Assembly (NCBI GenBank): GCA_963773655.1
Contig: CAVZBX010000005.1
Span: forward strand, 678,659-742,658
Direction: 5' to 3'
Origin: DASSQJ01 sp963773655
GTDB taxonomy: Bacteria > Actinomycetota > Actinomycetes > Actinomycetales > Dermatophilaceae
DNA length: 64,000 nt
Shown here: positions 1-7,229 of the stretch, piece by piece
Layout of the letters: each line of letters begins with the position of its first letter
Position numbering within the stretch: the stretch's first letter is position 1
Notes under the pieces: model-generated
The model's input: only the letters and a program-made list of their open reading frames with translations
What the model was told of the DNA's origin: nothing
Database searches by the model: none
Position numbers and translations under genes: made by a program

Positions 1-1552
1 AGTGCACGTCGTCGGTGACCCGGCCCTTGTCGACCTTGCGGTACGGGGTCTCGATGAACCCGAAGGAGTTGATCCGCCCGTAGGACGCCAGCGAGCCGAT
101 GAGGCCGATGTTCGGACCCTCAGGGGTCTCGATCGGGCACATCCGGCCGTAGTGCGACGGGTGGACGTCGCGGACCTCCATGCCGGCACGGTCGCGGGAC
201 AGACCGCCCGGGCCGAGCGCGGACAGGCGCCGCTTGTGGGTCAGGCCCGCCAGCGGGTTGTTCTGGTCCATGAACTGGGAGAGCTGGCTGGTGCCGAAGA
301 ACTCCTTGATGGACGCCACGACCGGGCGGATGTTGATCAGGGTCTGCGGCGTGATCGCCTCGACGTCCTGGGTCGTCATCCGCTCGCGGACGACGCGCTC
401 CATCCGGGACAGGCCGGTGCGGACCTGGTTCTGGATGAGCTCGCCGACGTTGCGCAGGCGACGGTTGCCGAAGTGGTCGATGTCGTCGGTCTCGACCCGC
501 AGGTCGACCGTCTCGCCGCGGCGGCGGCCCTGGATCGTCTCCTGGCCGGCGTGCAGCGCGACGAGGTACCTGATCGTGGCGACGATGTCCTCGAGGGAGA
601 GCGTGGACTGCGAGAGCTCGCCGTCGACACCGAGCTTCTTGTCGATCTTGTACCGGCCGACCTTGGCCAGGTCGTAGCGCTTGGGGTTGAAGTAGAGGTT
701 CTCGAGCAGGGTCTGCGCGGCCTCCTTGGTGGGGGGCTCGCCCGGACGCAGCTTGCGGTAGATGTCGAGCAGCGCGTCGTCCTGGTCGGTGGTGTGGTCC
801 TTCTCCAGGGTGGCCCGCATCGACTCGTAGTCGCCGAACTCCTCGAGGATCTGGTCGTTCGTCATGCCGAGCGCCTTGAGCAGGACCGTGACGGACTGCT
901 TGCGCTTGCGGTCGACGCGCACGCCGACGGCGTCACGCTTGTCGATCTCGAACTCCAGCCAGGCACCCCGGCTCGGGATGACCTTGGCCGTGAAGACGTC
1001 CTTGTCGGAGGTCTTGTCGGGGGTGCGCTCGAAGTAGACGCCCGGGCTGCGGACCAGCTGCGAGACGACGACCCGCTCGGTGCCGTTGATGATGAAGGTG
1101 CCGCGCTCGGTCATCAGCGGGAAGTCGCCCATGAACACCGTCTGGCTCTTGATCTCGCCGGTGGTGTTGTTCATGAACTCCGCGGTGACGAACAGGGGGG
1201 CGGAGTACGTCTGGTCGCGCTCCTTGCAGTCCTCGATCGAGTACTTGACCTCCTCGAAGCGGTGGTCGCGGAAGCTCAGCGACATCGAGCCGCTGAAGTC
1301 CTCGATCGGGGAGATCTCCTCGAAGATCTCCTCGAGGCCCGAGCGGTCGGGGACGTCGTCGCGGCCGGCGGCCTGCGCGGCGGCGACGCGCTCCTGCCAG
1401 CGCTCGTTGCCGAGCAGCCAGTCGAAGCTCTCGGTCTGCAGAGCCAGGAGGTCGGGGACCTCCAGCGGCTCACGGATCTTGGCGAAGGACAGACGGCCCG
1501 AGGCCGTCCGAGCGGTGTTCACGGTCTTGGACGTGGTGCGCGAGGCAGCCAA
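1..1552 (-). CDS. rpoB: DNA-directed RNA polymerase subunit beta (N-terminal part; runs off the left edge)
   Basis: The first 517 residues of the RNA polymerase beta subunit are present; the remainder lies outside the window. I start it at a TTG codon (1552) because GGAAGGA sits a few bases upstream and the protein then opens in the usual actinobacterial way (LAASRTTSKTV). The rifampicin-binding region lies at about 219-298 and shows FMDQNN and THKRRLSALGPGG, so the Asp, His and Ser positions most often mutated in resistance are unaltered. It follows rplJ-rplL on the same strand but is separated by 522 bases that include a strong hairpin and a promoter candidate, so it may have its own transcript as well as read-through. 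The gene is truncated only by the window edge. Confidence 0.97.
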   Translation of the reverse strand, partial: MAASRTTSKTVNTARTASGRLSFAKIREPLEVPDLLALQTESFDWLLGNERWQERVAAAQAAGRDDVPDRSGLEEIFEEISPIEDFSGSMSLSFRDHRFEEVKYSIEDCKERDQTYSAPLFVTAEFMNNTTGEIKSQTVFMGDFPLMTERGTFIINGTERVVVSQLVRSPGVYFERTPDKTSDKDVFTAKVIPSRGAWLEFEIDKRDAVGVRVDRKRKQSVTVLLKALGMTNDQILEEFGDYESMRATLEKDHTTDQDDALLDIYRKLRPGEPPTKEAAQTLLENLYFNPKRYDLAKVGRYKIDKKLGVDGELSQSTLSLEDIVATIRYLVALHAGQETIQGRRRGETVDLRVETDDIDHFGNRRLRNVGELIQNQVRTGLSRMERVVRERMTTQDVEAITPQTLINIRPVVASIKEFFGTSQLSQFMDQNNPLAGLTHKRRLSALGPGGLSRDRAGMEVRDVHPSHYGRMCPIETPEGPNIGLIGSLASYGRINSFGFIETPYRKVDKGRVTDDVH

Positions 1553-1710
1553 GGATGGTTCCTTCCACGGGCCTGTTCAGACTTAACGTGGCCGCTCCCC
1601 ACCGCCGTGCCGTCCAGTCCGAGGCGTCCGGTCCACCGGTTCAGCCGGGGGCATGACGACGCGACGGCTCGTCGACGAGCGAGGGAAGTTAGGGGGCAGC
1701 GCAAAGGAAT

Positions 1711-1740
1711 ACCATACCCGAGAAAGGCACGGCCGTCCAA
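1711..1740 (-). promoter_or_regulatory. Candidate sigma-70-type promoter for rpoB
   Basis: On the minus strand TTGGAC (1740-1735) and TATGGT (1716-1711) are separated by 18 bases, about 160 bases ahead of the rpoB start. Both boxes are close to housekeeping consensus, which is notable in such GC-rich DNA. The assignment is by eye only. Confidence 0.5.
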
Positions 1741-2000
1741 CCGGGTCGAGCCCTCCGGCTCCCGGTCGCGGCCCACCCGCGAGCGCGGGCGACCCGAACA
1801 GGATGACGGCCACACCGCGGCCCGTCAAGGACATCGGGGCTCGGGGCGCCTCGTGCGAGGGGCCCCGCCGTGGCGACGGCGCAGGTCACGCGGCATCGGT
1901 GCCGCGGTTCGGCCGCAGCGTGCCACCCGGCCGGCCCGTCCCGTGGAGGCGTTCCCCGGGCGCGCAGTCCGCCGGGAGGAACCGCCTCTCGGGACAGCGG

Positions 2001-2038
2001 AGCGGGCGGGTCCGGACCGTGGTCCGGACCCGCCCGCT
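2001..2038 (-). terminator. Strong hairpin downstream of rplL
   Basis: A perfect 18-bp inverted repeat (2001-2018 against 2021-2038) with only two central unpaired bases begins 37 bases after the rplL stop on the minus strand. There is no following U-run, as is usual in actinobacterial terminators. It could be a partial terminator that attenuates read-through into rpoB, or an RNA-processing site. Confidence 0.65.
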
Positions 2039-2074
2039 CGCGGCTGTGGCGTCAGTCCCCCGAGGGGGACCCGC

Positions 2075-2470
2075 TCACTTGAGGGTGACGGTGGCGCCGG
2101 CGCCCTCGAGCTGCTCCTTGGCCTTCTCGGCCGCGGCCTTGTCGACCTTCTCGAGGACGGGCTTCGGGGCGCCGTCGACGAGGTCCTTGGCCTCCTTCAG
2201 GCCGAGGGAGGTGAGCGCGCGGACCTCCTTGATGACGGCGATCTTCTTCTCGCCGGCAGCCTCGAGGACGACGTCGAACTCGTCCTGCTCGGCGGCGGCC
2301 TCGCCACCGGCGTCGCCGCCGGCGGCGGCGGGGGCGGCACCGGCGACCGCGACGGGCGCGGCGGCGGTGACGTTGAAGGTCTCCTCGAACTGCTTGACGA
2401 ACTCCGAGAGCTCGATCAGGGTCATCTCCTTGAAGGCGTCAAGGAGCTCGTCGGTGCTGAGCTTGGCCAT
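2075..2470 (-). CDS. rplL: 50S ribosomal protein bL12 (L7/L12)
   Basis: 131 residues, a normal length. It forms the flexible stalk of the large subunit that recruits translation factors. The N-terminal dimerisation helix pair (residues 1-35, LSTDELLDAFKEMTLIELSE), an Ala/Pro/Gly-rich hinge (about 36-58) and the C-terminal factor-binding domain (EKKIAVIKEVRALTSLGLKE, then DLVDGAPKPVLE) are all visible. It follows rplJ by 68 bases on the same strand, the classic L10-L12 arrangement. A strong hairpin follows the stop. Confidence 0.98.
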   Translation of the reverse strand: MAKLSTDELLDAFKEMTLIELSEFVKQFEETFNVTAAAPVAVAGAAPAAAGGDAGGEAAAEQDEFDVVLEAAGEKKIAVIKEVRALTSLGLKEAKDLVDGAPKPVLEKVDKAAAEKAKEQLEGAGATVTLK

Positions 2471-2538
2471 GTCTGGCGTCCTTTCTCTGGCTGTTGCTGC
2501 CGTGAGTGGCGGTTGAACGGGATGGGCCGACCCGGGGG

Positions 2539-3183
2539 TCAGCTCTCCCCAGTCGCCACATCGGCGACGTCGGTGGCCGGGGTGTCAGCCTCGGCGGGAG
2601 CCTCGGCCTCGGGGGCCTCGGCGGGAGCCTCCTGCGCGGCCGCGGCGGGGGTCCCGGCGACCGGTCCCTCCGTCTCGACCTTCGCCCGCAGCGCGTCGAC
2701 CGTGCGAGCGGCCTGCGACAGCGGAGCGGCGAAGAGGTAGACGGCCTTGCTGAGCGTGGCGTTCATGGCGCCGGCCAGCTTGGCGAGGAGCACCTCGCGG
2801 GACTCGAGGTCCGCGAGCCTGGTGATCTCGTCGGCGGAGAGCTGCTTGCCCTCCATGACGCCGCCCTTGATCACGAGGAGGGGGTGGGCCTTGGCGAAGT
2901 CGCGCAGACCCTTGGCCGCCTCCACCGGGTCGCCCTCGACGAAGGCGATGGCGGACGGGCCGACGAGCTGGCCGTCGAACGCGGTCACCCCGGCGTCCTT
3001 GGCGGCGAGCTGGGTCAGCGTGTTCTTGACCACGGCGTAGGTCGCGTTGCCACGCAGGCTGCCTCGCAGCTCGGTGATCTGCTTCACCGTGAGCCCGCGG
3101 TACTCCGTGAGGACGGCGGCGTTGGAGCTCTTGAACTTCTCCGAGAGCTCGGCGATCGCCGTGGCCTTGTCGGCACGTGACAT
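2539..3183 (-). CDS. rplJ: 50S ribosomal protein uL10
   Basis: 214 residues. L10 anchors the L7/L12 dimers to 23S rRNA and represses its own operon by binding the leader mRNA. I use the ATG at 3183 (MSRADKATAIAELSEKF), which has GGAAGGAGG just upstream; the frame remains open for 79 more codons but that part is the structured leader, not L10. The family core (AAVLTEYRGLTVKQITELR; TYAVVKNTLTQLAA) is followed by a C-terminal Ala/Glu/Pro tail of about 45 residues, making it longer than the usual 170-180 residues. Such acidic tails are frequent in high-GC actinobacteria. Confidence 0.97.
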   Translation of the reverse strand: MSRADKATAIAELSEKFKSSNAAVLTEYRGLTVKQITELRGSLRGNATYAVVKNTLTQLAAKDAGVTAFDGQLVGPSAIAFVEGDPVEAAKGLRDFAKAHPLLVIKGGVMEGKQLSADEITRLADLESREVLLAKLAGAMNATLSKAVYLFAAPLSQAARTVDALRAKVETEGPVAGTPAAAAQEAPAEAPEAEAPAEADTPATDVADVATGES

Positions 3184-3384
3184 TCGGGCCTCCTTCCGTC
3201 GGGTCGGACCGGCGGGTGAGGGCCCCGGAACGGGAACGAGCCCCGGCGCAGGGCACGGGGCTCGCAGGCAGGGCGGGAGCGGGCTCCACGACCTGCGTGA
3301 ACTTCGTGGCCTGCGCTGGTCGCCCGCTCTCGGCGGGACCTTCGGTCTCGTGCGGGTGCACGGGACAACCGGCGGTCTTCGGTC
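3184..3384 (-). promoter_or_regulatory. Candidate L10 (rplJ) mRNA leader
   Basis: About 200 transcribed bases lie between the promoter candidate and the rplJ start. They can fold into several stems, including a near-start hairpin with 7-bp arms (3238-3244 / 3257-3263). Position, size and the presence of an operon controlled by L10 fit the autoregulatory L10 leader known in many bacteria. I have not matched it to the covariance model. Confidence 0.45.
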
Positions 3385-3390
3385 GGGGCC

Positions 3391-3420
3391 AGCGTACGGG
3401 AGCCGGCGCCTACCGCCCAA
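3391..3420 (-). promoter_or_regulatory. Candidate promoter for rplJ-rplL
   Basis: On the minus strand TTGGGC (3420-3415) and TACGCT (3396-3391) are 18 bases apart. They lie immediately downstream of the terminator hairpin for the preceding membrane-protein unit and about 210 bases ahead of rplJ, so rplJL probably starts its own transcript here. Confidence 0.5.
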
Positions 3421-3436
3421 ATCGGCCGGGCGGTGG

Positions 3437-3471
3437 CCCCGGGGACCCCGGGGTGACCGGGGTCCCCGGGG
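3437..3471 (-). terminator. Terminator hairpin after the HdeD-like gene
   Basis: A perfect 15-bp GC stem (3437-3451 with 3457-3471) with a 5-base loop starts 63 bases beyond the stop of the HdeD-like gene. It separates that unit from the rplJ promoter. Confidence 0.7.
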
Positions 3472-3533
3472 TGCCGGCGCGCGCTGCCGGCGGCCCGACC
3501 CGACCCGGCGTCAGCCGGGCGCGGCCCGGGCGG

Positions 3534-4106
3534 TCAGGCCACCGCTCCCGCCTCCGCCTCGAGCTCCCTGGAGCCCTTGCGCACCGTGAGGCCGAGCACG
3601 ACGAACACGATGCCCCAGACGATCGCCAGCACCCCGATGACCCAGATGATCGCCACGACGCTGGTTCCGGGGTTCGCCACGAAGAGGATGCCGAGCACGA
3701 GGTCGAGCAGCGCACCGAGGATGATCAGCCACCGGGGAGCGGACAGGGTGGACGAGAAGGCCCCGACGAGCTCGAAGGCGCCGCGGACGATGAGCCAGAT
3801 GCCGAGGATCCAGGTGAGGGCCACGGCGGTCAGGCCCGGGCGGAAGAAGGCGAAGAAGGCCGCGAGGATGCCGAGGACGGCCATGATCCCGAAGAGGATC
3901 CGCCGCCCGGTGGGACCGGGCCGGAAGGCCGCCGCCCCCATCGCGATGCCGTCGACGAGCGCCCAGATGCCCCAGATGACCACGAGGGCGACGAGCGTGA
4001 TGGACGGCCAGACGAGGGCGACGATGCCGAGGATGACGGCGACGACGCCCTGGACGACGAGCACCTTCCAGGACCAGGTGAGGAAGTCGGACAGGTCGCT
4101 TGGCAT
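3534..4106 (-). CDS. HdeD/DUF308 family membrane protein
   Basis: 190 residues from the ATG at 4106 (GGAGG upstream); an in-frame ATG 19 codons earlier overlaps the preceding gene and lacks a comparable site. The protein is almost wholly hydrophobic, with six predicted membrane helices in three pairs (VLVVQGVVAVILGIVALVWP, LFGIMAVLGILAAFFAFF, LGALLDLVLGILFVANP), and a charged C-terminal tail. The repeated helix-Gly/Pro pattern is that of DUF308, the family including the acid-stress protein HdeD, whose biochemical role is unclear. It sits 28 bases after an AI-2E gene, so the three membrane genes here are probably one unit. Acid resistance is not demonstrated by the sequence. Confidence 0.85.
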   Translation of the reverse strand: MPSDLSDFLTWSWKVLVVQGVVAVILGIVALVWPSITLVALVVIWGIWALVDGIAMGAAAFRPGPTGRRILFGIMAVLGILAAFFAFFRPGLTAVALTWILGIWLIVRGAFELVGAFSSTLSAPRWLIILGALLDLVLGILFVANPGTSVVAIIWVIGVLAIVWGIVFVVLGLTVRKGSRELEAEAGAVA

Positions 4107-4134
4107 CGGAACCTCCGGGTGTGATTGGGTCGGG

Positions 4135-5316
4135 TCAGGGGGCCGCGCCGGCCCGGGGAGCATCCACGAGCGTGGACCCCGACAGGATGGGGCTCAGCCA
4201 TCTGCTGCGGGGATCGGCGTCGACGAGCAGGGCCTTGGTGAGGATCGTCATCGGGAGGGCGAGGATCGCGCCGAGCGGCCCGAGGACCCACGTCCAGAAG
4301 ACGAGCGACAGGAAGGTCAAGGTGGTGGACAGGTTGAGCGCGCCACTCTGGTACTTCGGCTGGATGATCGACTGGATCACGAAGTTGATCACGGAGTAGA
4401 GGACGATGACCCACAGCATCAGGCTCGGCCCGCCCACGAGGAGCCCGAGGAGCGCGGGCGGGATGAGACCGATGACGAAGCCGATGTTGGGGATGAAGTT
4501 CGTGACGAACGCGAGGATCCCCCAGACGAAGGCCCCGGGGATGCCCAGGGCCCACAGCACGAGGGCGTCGATGACGGCGACGATCAGCCCGAAGACCGCC
4601 GACACCGTCATGTAGACGCGGGTGCTGACGGCGAAGTGCACCAGCGCCCCGACGACGACGGGCCGCTCCCGCGAGGCGGACTCCAGCTGGCTCGGGAACT
4701 TCCCCGAGTCGAAGCCGATGAACAGCACCAGCACCGCGACGAAGGCGATGAGGGACAGGAAGCCGAGGACGCTGCCCGCGAGGGAGGTGATCACCCCCAC
4801 CAGTTTCGACGGGTCGAGGGACTTGGCCATCGCGTCGAGCTGGTCCTGCTGGATGCCGAGCTGGGCCAGCTGGTTCCCGGCGTCGGTGACGAGCGCGGAG
4901 AACTGGTCGCTGTACTGCGAGGCGATCTCCGCGAGCTGGGCCGCTGCGACGACCAGCGAGAGGATCAACCCGATGAGGATGAGGTAGACGAGGACGATCG
5001 TCGCGATACCCGCCCCCCAGGCCGGTGCGCCGAGGCGCATGACCCACCCCTTGACCGGGGCGACGGTGACGACCAGGACGATCCCCAGCATCGTGGGACC
5101 GATGATGCCCGCGGCGGCCTGCATCCCGGCGACGGCGAGCGTCGCCGCGCCGAGCCCCAGGAGGATGAGCAGGGAGCGGGGCATGCCGTGCGTGGTGGCC
5201 GCTGCCGGCTCCGTCTGCGGCTCGGTCTCGGGCGCCGCCCCGGACGCGGTGTCCGGCGTCGGCTCGGACCCGGCGTCAGGAGGCGGCACCGGTTCGGCCC
5301 CGTGGGCCTCGCTCAC
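4135..5316 (-). CDS. AI-2E family transporter (first copy)
   Basis: 393 residues. An acidic, Pro/Thr-rich N-terminal stretch (about 1-43) precedes a polytopic membrane domain with the family layout: two N-terminal helices, a middle soluble part (AQLAEIASQYSDQFSALV), then the conserved FVTNFIPNIGFVIGLIPPAL and VIQSIIQPKYQSG segments. Family members include the quorum-signal exporter TqsA and Na+/H+ antiporter-like proteins, so the substrate cannot be assigned. Its ATG overlaps the stop of the upstream 137-residue membrane protein by four bases. A second copy is at 52416-53705. Confidence 0.9.
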   Translation of the reverse strand: MSEAHGAEPVPPPDAGSEPTPDTASGAAPETEPQTEPAAATTHGMPRSLLILLGLGAATLAVAGMQAAAGIIGPTMLGIVLVVTVAPVKGWVMRLGAPAWGAGIATIVLVYLILIGLILSLVVAAAQLAEIASQYSDQFSALVTDAGNQLAQLGIQQDQLDAMAKSLDPSKLVGVITSLAGSVLGFLSLIAFVAVLVLFIGFDSGKFPSQLESASRERPVVVGALVHFAVSTRVYMTVSAVFGLIVAVIDALVLWALGIPGAFVWGILAFVTNFIPNIGFVIGLIPPALLGLLVGGPSLMLWVIVLYSVINFVIQSIIQPKYQSGALNLSTTLTFLSLVFWTWVLGPLGAILALPMTILTKALLVDADPRSRWLSPILSGSTLVDAPRAGAAP

Positions 5317-5726
5317 GCCATCTCCCTCGCGTCACCGTGCACGGTGAGGGCCCAGATGATGACGACGTCGAGGGCGATGACGAGCAGCGACCACACCGGG
5401 TACGCCGGGACGTTCATCATCTGGGTCAGCATGTTCACCGTGACGGCGAGGACGCCGACGACCCGAGCCCACGTCTGACCGAGGAAGATGCCGATGCCCG
5501 CCGCGGCCAGCAGCACGCCGAGGACGATGTGCACCCAACCCCACGCCGTCACGTCGAGGAGCACGGTGACCCGGGCGCCGCTCGCGAGCACGACCTCGTC
5601 CTGGACGATCGCCACGATCCCGTCGATGACGTTGAAGAACCCGACGACGAACAGGAGCACCGCGGCGAAGGCGTGCCAGCCGCTCCAGGCGTTGCCCGAC
5701 GTGTACCGGTGGTCCATCTGTGCCAT
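5313..5726 (-). CDS. DUF7144-type four-helix membrane protein
   Basis: 137 residues from the ATG at 5726, with GGAAGGA upstream. It begins with a short polar segment, then four hydrophobic helices with the pattern FAAVLLFVVGFFNVIDGIVA, WVHIVLGVLLAAAGIGIFLG, and a short charged end. The 'vlmlvvGifnvidGlval...W.w.hl' layout matches small actinobacterial proteins now called DUF7144; no function is known. It ends in a four-base ATGA overlap with the AI-2E gene. Confidence 0.8.
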   Translation of the reverse strand: MAQMDHRYTSGNAWSGWHAFAAVLLFVVGFFNVIDGIVAIVQDEVVLASGARVTVLLDVTAWGWVHIVLGVLLAAAGIGIFLGQTWARVVGVLAVTVNMLTQMMNVPAYPVWSLLVIALDVVIIWALTVHGDAREMA

Positions 5727-5820
5727 GGGGCGTCCTTCCGCAGCGAGCCGCCGTCTCGGGCCCGACGGCTGGACTCTAGCGACGGACCGCTCCTCCTGTC
5801 CCGCGCCCACGCCGGATGTG

Positions 5821-5856
5821 ACGAGCCCGCCGCCCCGTGGGGGCTGGCGGGCTCGT
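5821..5856 (-). terminator. Terminator hairpin after rplA
   Basis: ACGAGCCCGCC (5821-5831) pairs with GGCGGGCTCGT (5846-5856), an 11-bp GC stem starting 17 bases past the rplA stop on the minus strand. It would end the secE-nusG-rplK-rplA transcript before the three membrane-protein genes. Confidence 0.65.
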
Positions 5857-5872
5857 CGGCGAGGGCCGGGGC

Positions 5873-6592
5873 TCAGGCCTCGACGGCCTCGTCGGCGAGG
5901 AGGTTGCGGGTCTTGCTCGCGTCGAGCGGGATGCCGGGCCCCATCGTCGTGGTCATCGTGGCCTTGGTGATGTAGCGGCCCTTCGAGGCGGACGGCTTGA
6001 GCCGGAGGACCTCGTCGAGCGCGGCCGCGTAGTTCTCGACGAGCGCCGTCTCGTCGAAGGAGGCCTTGCCGATGATGAAGTGGAGGTTCGCGTGCTTGTC
6101 GACACGGAACTCGATCTTGCCGCCCTTGATGTCGGAGACCGCCTTGGCGGTGTCCATGGTGACGGTGCCGGTCTTCGGGTTGGGCATCAGGCCACGGGGG
6201 CCGAGGACCTTGCCGAGCCGGCCGACCTTGCCCATGAGGTCGGGGGTCGCGACGACGGCGTCGAAGTCGAGCCACCCGCCCTGGACCTTCTCGATGAGGT
6301 CGTCGGAGCCGACGAAGTCGGCGCCCGCGGCCGTGGCGGCCTCCGCCTTGTCGCCGCCCGCGAAGACGAGGACCCGAGCGGTCTTGCCGGTGCCGTGCGG
6401 GAGGTTGACGGTGCCACGCACCATCTGGTCGGCCTTGCGGGGGTCGACGCCGAGGCGGAACGCGACCTCGACGGTCTCGTCGTACTTGGCCGACGCGCCG
6501 GTCTTGGCGAGGCGGACGGCCTCGAGGGGGCTGTAGAGCCGGGTCGAGTCGATCTTGTCGGCGGCGGCCCGGTAGGCCTTGCTGCGCTTCAT
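5873..6592 (-). CDS. rplA: 50S ribosomal protein uL1
   Basis: 239 residues, full length. L1 forms the mobile stalk by the E site and can repress its own operon. The start MKRSKAYRAAADKID and the signature GPRGLMPNPKTGTVT (with KVGRLGKVL before it) are typical. It lies 76 bases after rplK in the standard rplK-rplA pair. After it comes a terminator and then non-ribosomal genes, whereas in many bacteria rplJ follows directly. Confidence 0.98.
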   Translation of the reverse strand: MKRSKAYRAAADKIDSTRLYSPLEAVRLAKTGASAKYDETVEVAFRLGVDPRKADQMVRGTVNLPHGTGKTARVLVFAGGDKAEAATAAGADFVGSDDLIEKVQGGWLDFDAVVATPDLMGKVGRLGKVLGPRGLMPNPKTGTVTMDTAKAVSDIKGGKIEFRVDKHANLHFIIGKASFDETALVENYAAALDEVLRLKPSASKGRYITKATMTTTMGPGIPLDASKTRNLLADEAVEA

Positions 6593-6668
6593 GTGCTGCT
6601 CCTGGGTTCGGGGTGGAGTCGTGGTCGACGGGCCAGCGCCGGCCCTGCCACTGGGGGTGCGACCGGGC

Positions 6669-7100
6669 TCAGAGCTCGGTCTCGATGCCCATCTGCCGCG
6701 CCGTGCCGGCGATGATCTTCATCGCCGCCTCGACGTCGTTGGCGTTGAGGTCGGGCATCTTGGTCTCCGCGATCTCGCGGAGCTGGTCGTTGGTGAGCTT
6801 GCCCGCCTTGGTCTTGTGCGGCTCGCCCGATCCCTTCGCGACGCCGGCGGCCTTCTTGATCAGCTCGGAGGCCGGCGGGGTCTTGGTGATGAAGGTGAAG
6901 GAGCGGTCTTCGTAGACCGTGATGACGACGGGGATGATGTTGCCGCGCTGGTGCTCGGTCGCCGCGTTGTACGCCTTGACGAACTCCATGATGTTGACGC
7001 CGTGCTGACCGAGCGCGGGGCCGACCGGGGGTGCGGGGGTCGCGGCACCGGCCTGGATCTGCAGGTTGATGTACCCGGAGACCTTCTTCTTGGGGGGCAT
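6669..7100 (-). CDS. rplK: 50S ribosomal protein uL11
   Basis: 143 residues, normal length. L11 binds the GTPase centre of 23S rRNA and is needed for the stringent response through RelA-type enzymes. The N-terminal domain (YINLQIQAGAATPAPPVGPA, LGQHGVNIMEF) and the RNA-binding C-terminal domain (ending MGIETEL) are intact. It is downstream of nusG, separated by 129 bases that hold a hairpin. Confidence 0.98.
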   Translation of the reverse strand: MPPKKKVSGYINLQIQAGAATPAPPVGPALGQHGVNIMEFVKAYNAATEHQRGNIIPVVITVYEDRSFTFITKTPPASELIKKAAGVAKGSGEPHKTKAGKLTNDQLREIAETKMPDLNANDVEAAMKIIAGTARQMGIETEL

Positions 7101-7204
7101 GTCCGTCCTTTGTGGGTGATGGTGGGCCGACGCCGTGGGCGATGACCCCTTTGCAGCCCCGGGTCCCCGGGGCGGGGTGGAGCGTATTCGGTTGTCGGGG
7201 GATC

Positions 7205-7227
7205 CACGAGGGGCGGACCCCCTCGTG
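7205..7227 (-). terminator. Short hairpin immediately after nusG
   Basis: CACGAGGGG (7205-7213) pairs with CCCCTCGTG (7219-7227), a 9-bp stem with a 5-base loop starting three bases after the nusG stop. It may attenuate transcription into rplK or protect the mRNA end. Confidence 0.5.
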
Positions 7228-7229
7228 TG

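Larger units (their letters stand above)
1553..2074. other. 522-base intergenic region between rplL and rpoB
   Basis: I see no credible gene in this stretch; the open frames crossing it are arginine/proline-rich shadows. It holds the post-rplL hairpin (2001-2038) and the rpoB promoter candidate (1711-1740), leaving a leader of roughly 150 bases before rpoB. Long rplL-rpoB spacers are common in actinobacteria, where expression of beta is uncoupled from L7/L12. Confidence 0.6.

Noticed and set aside
2..2740. Plus-strand open frame of 912 codons opposite rpoB and rplL
   Set aside because: It is the antisense shadow of well-conserved genes: composition is low-complexity Arg/Gly/Leu/Val/Asp and no family motif is present.
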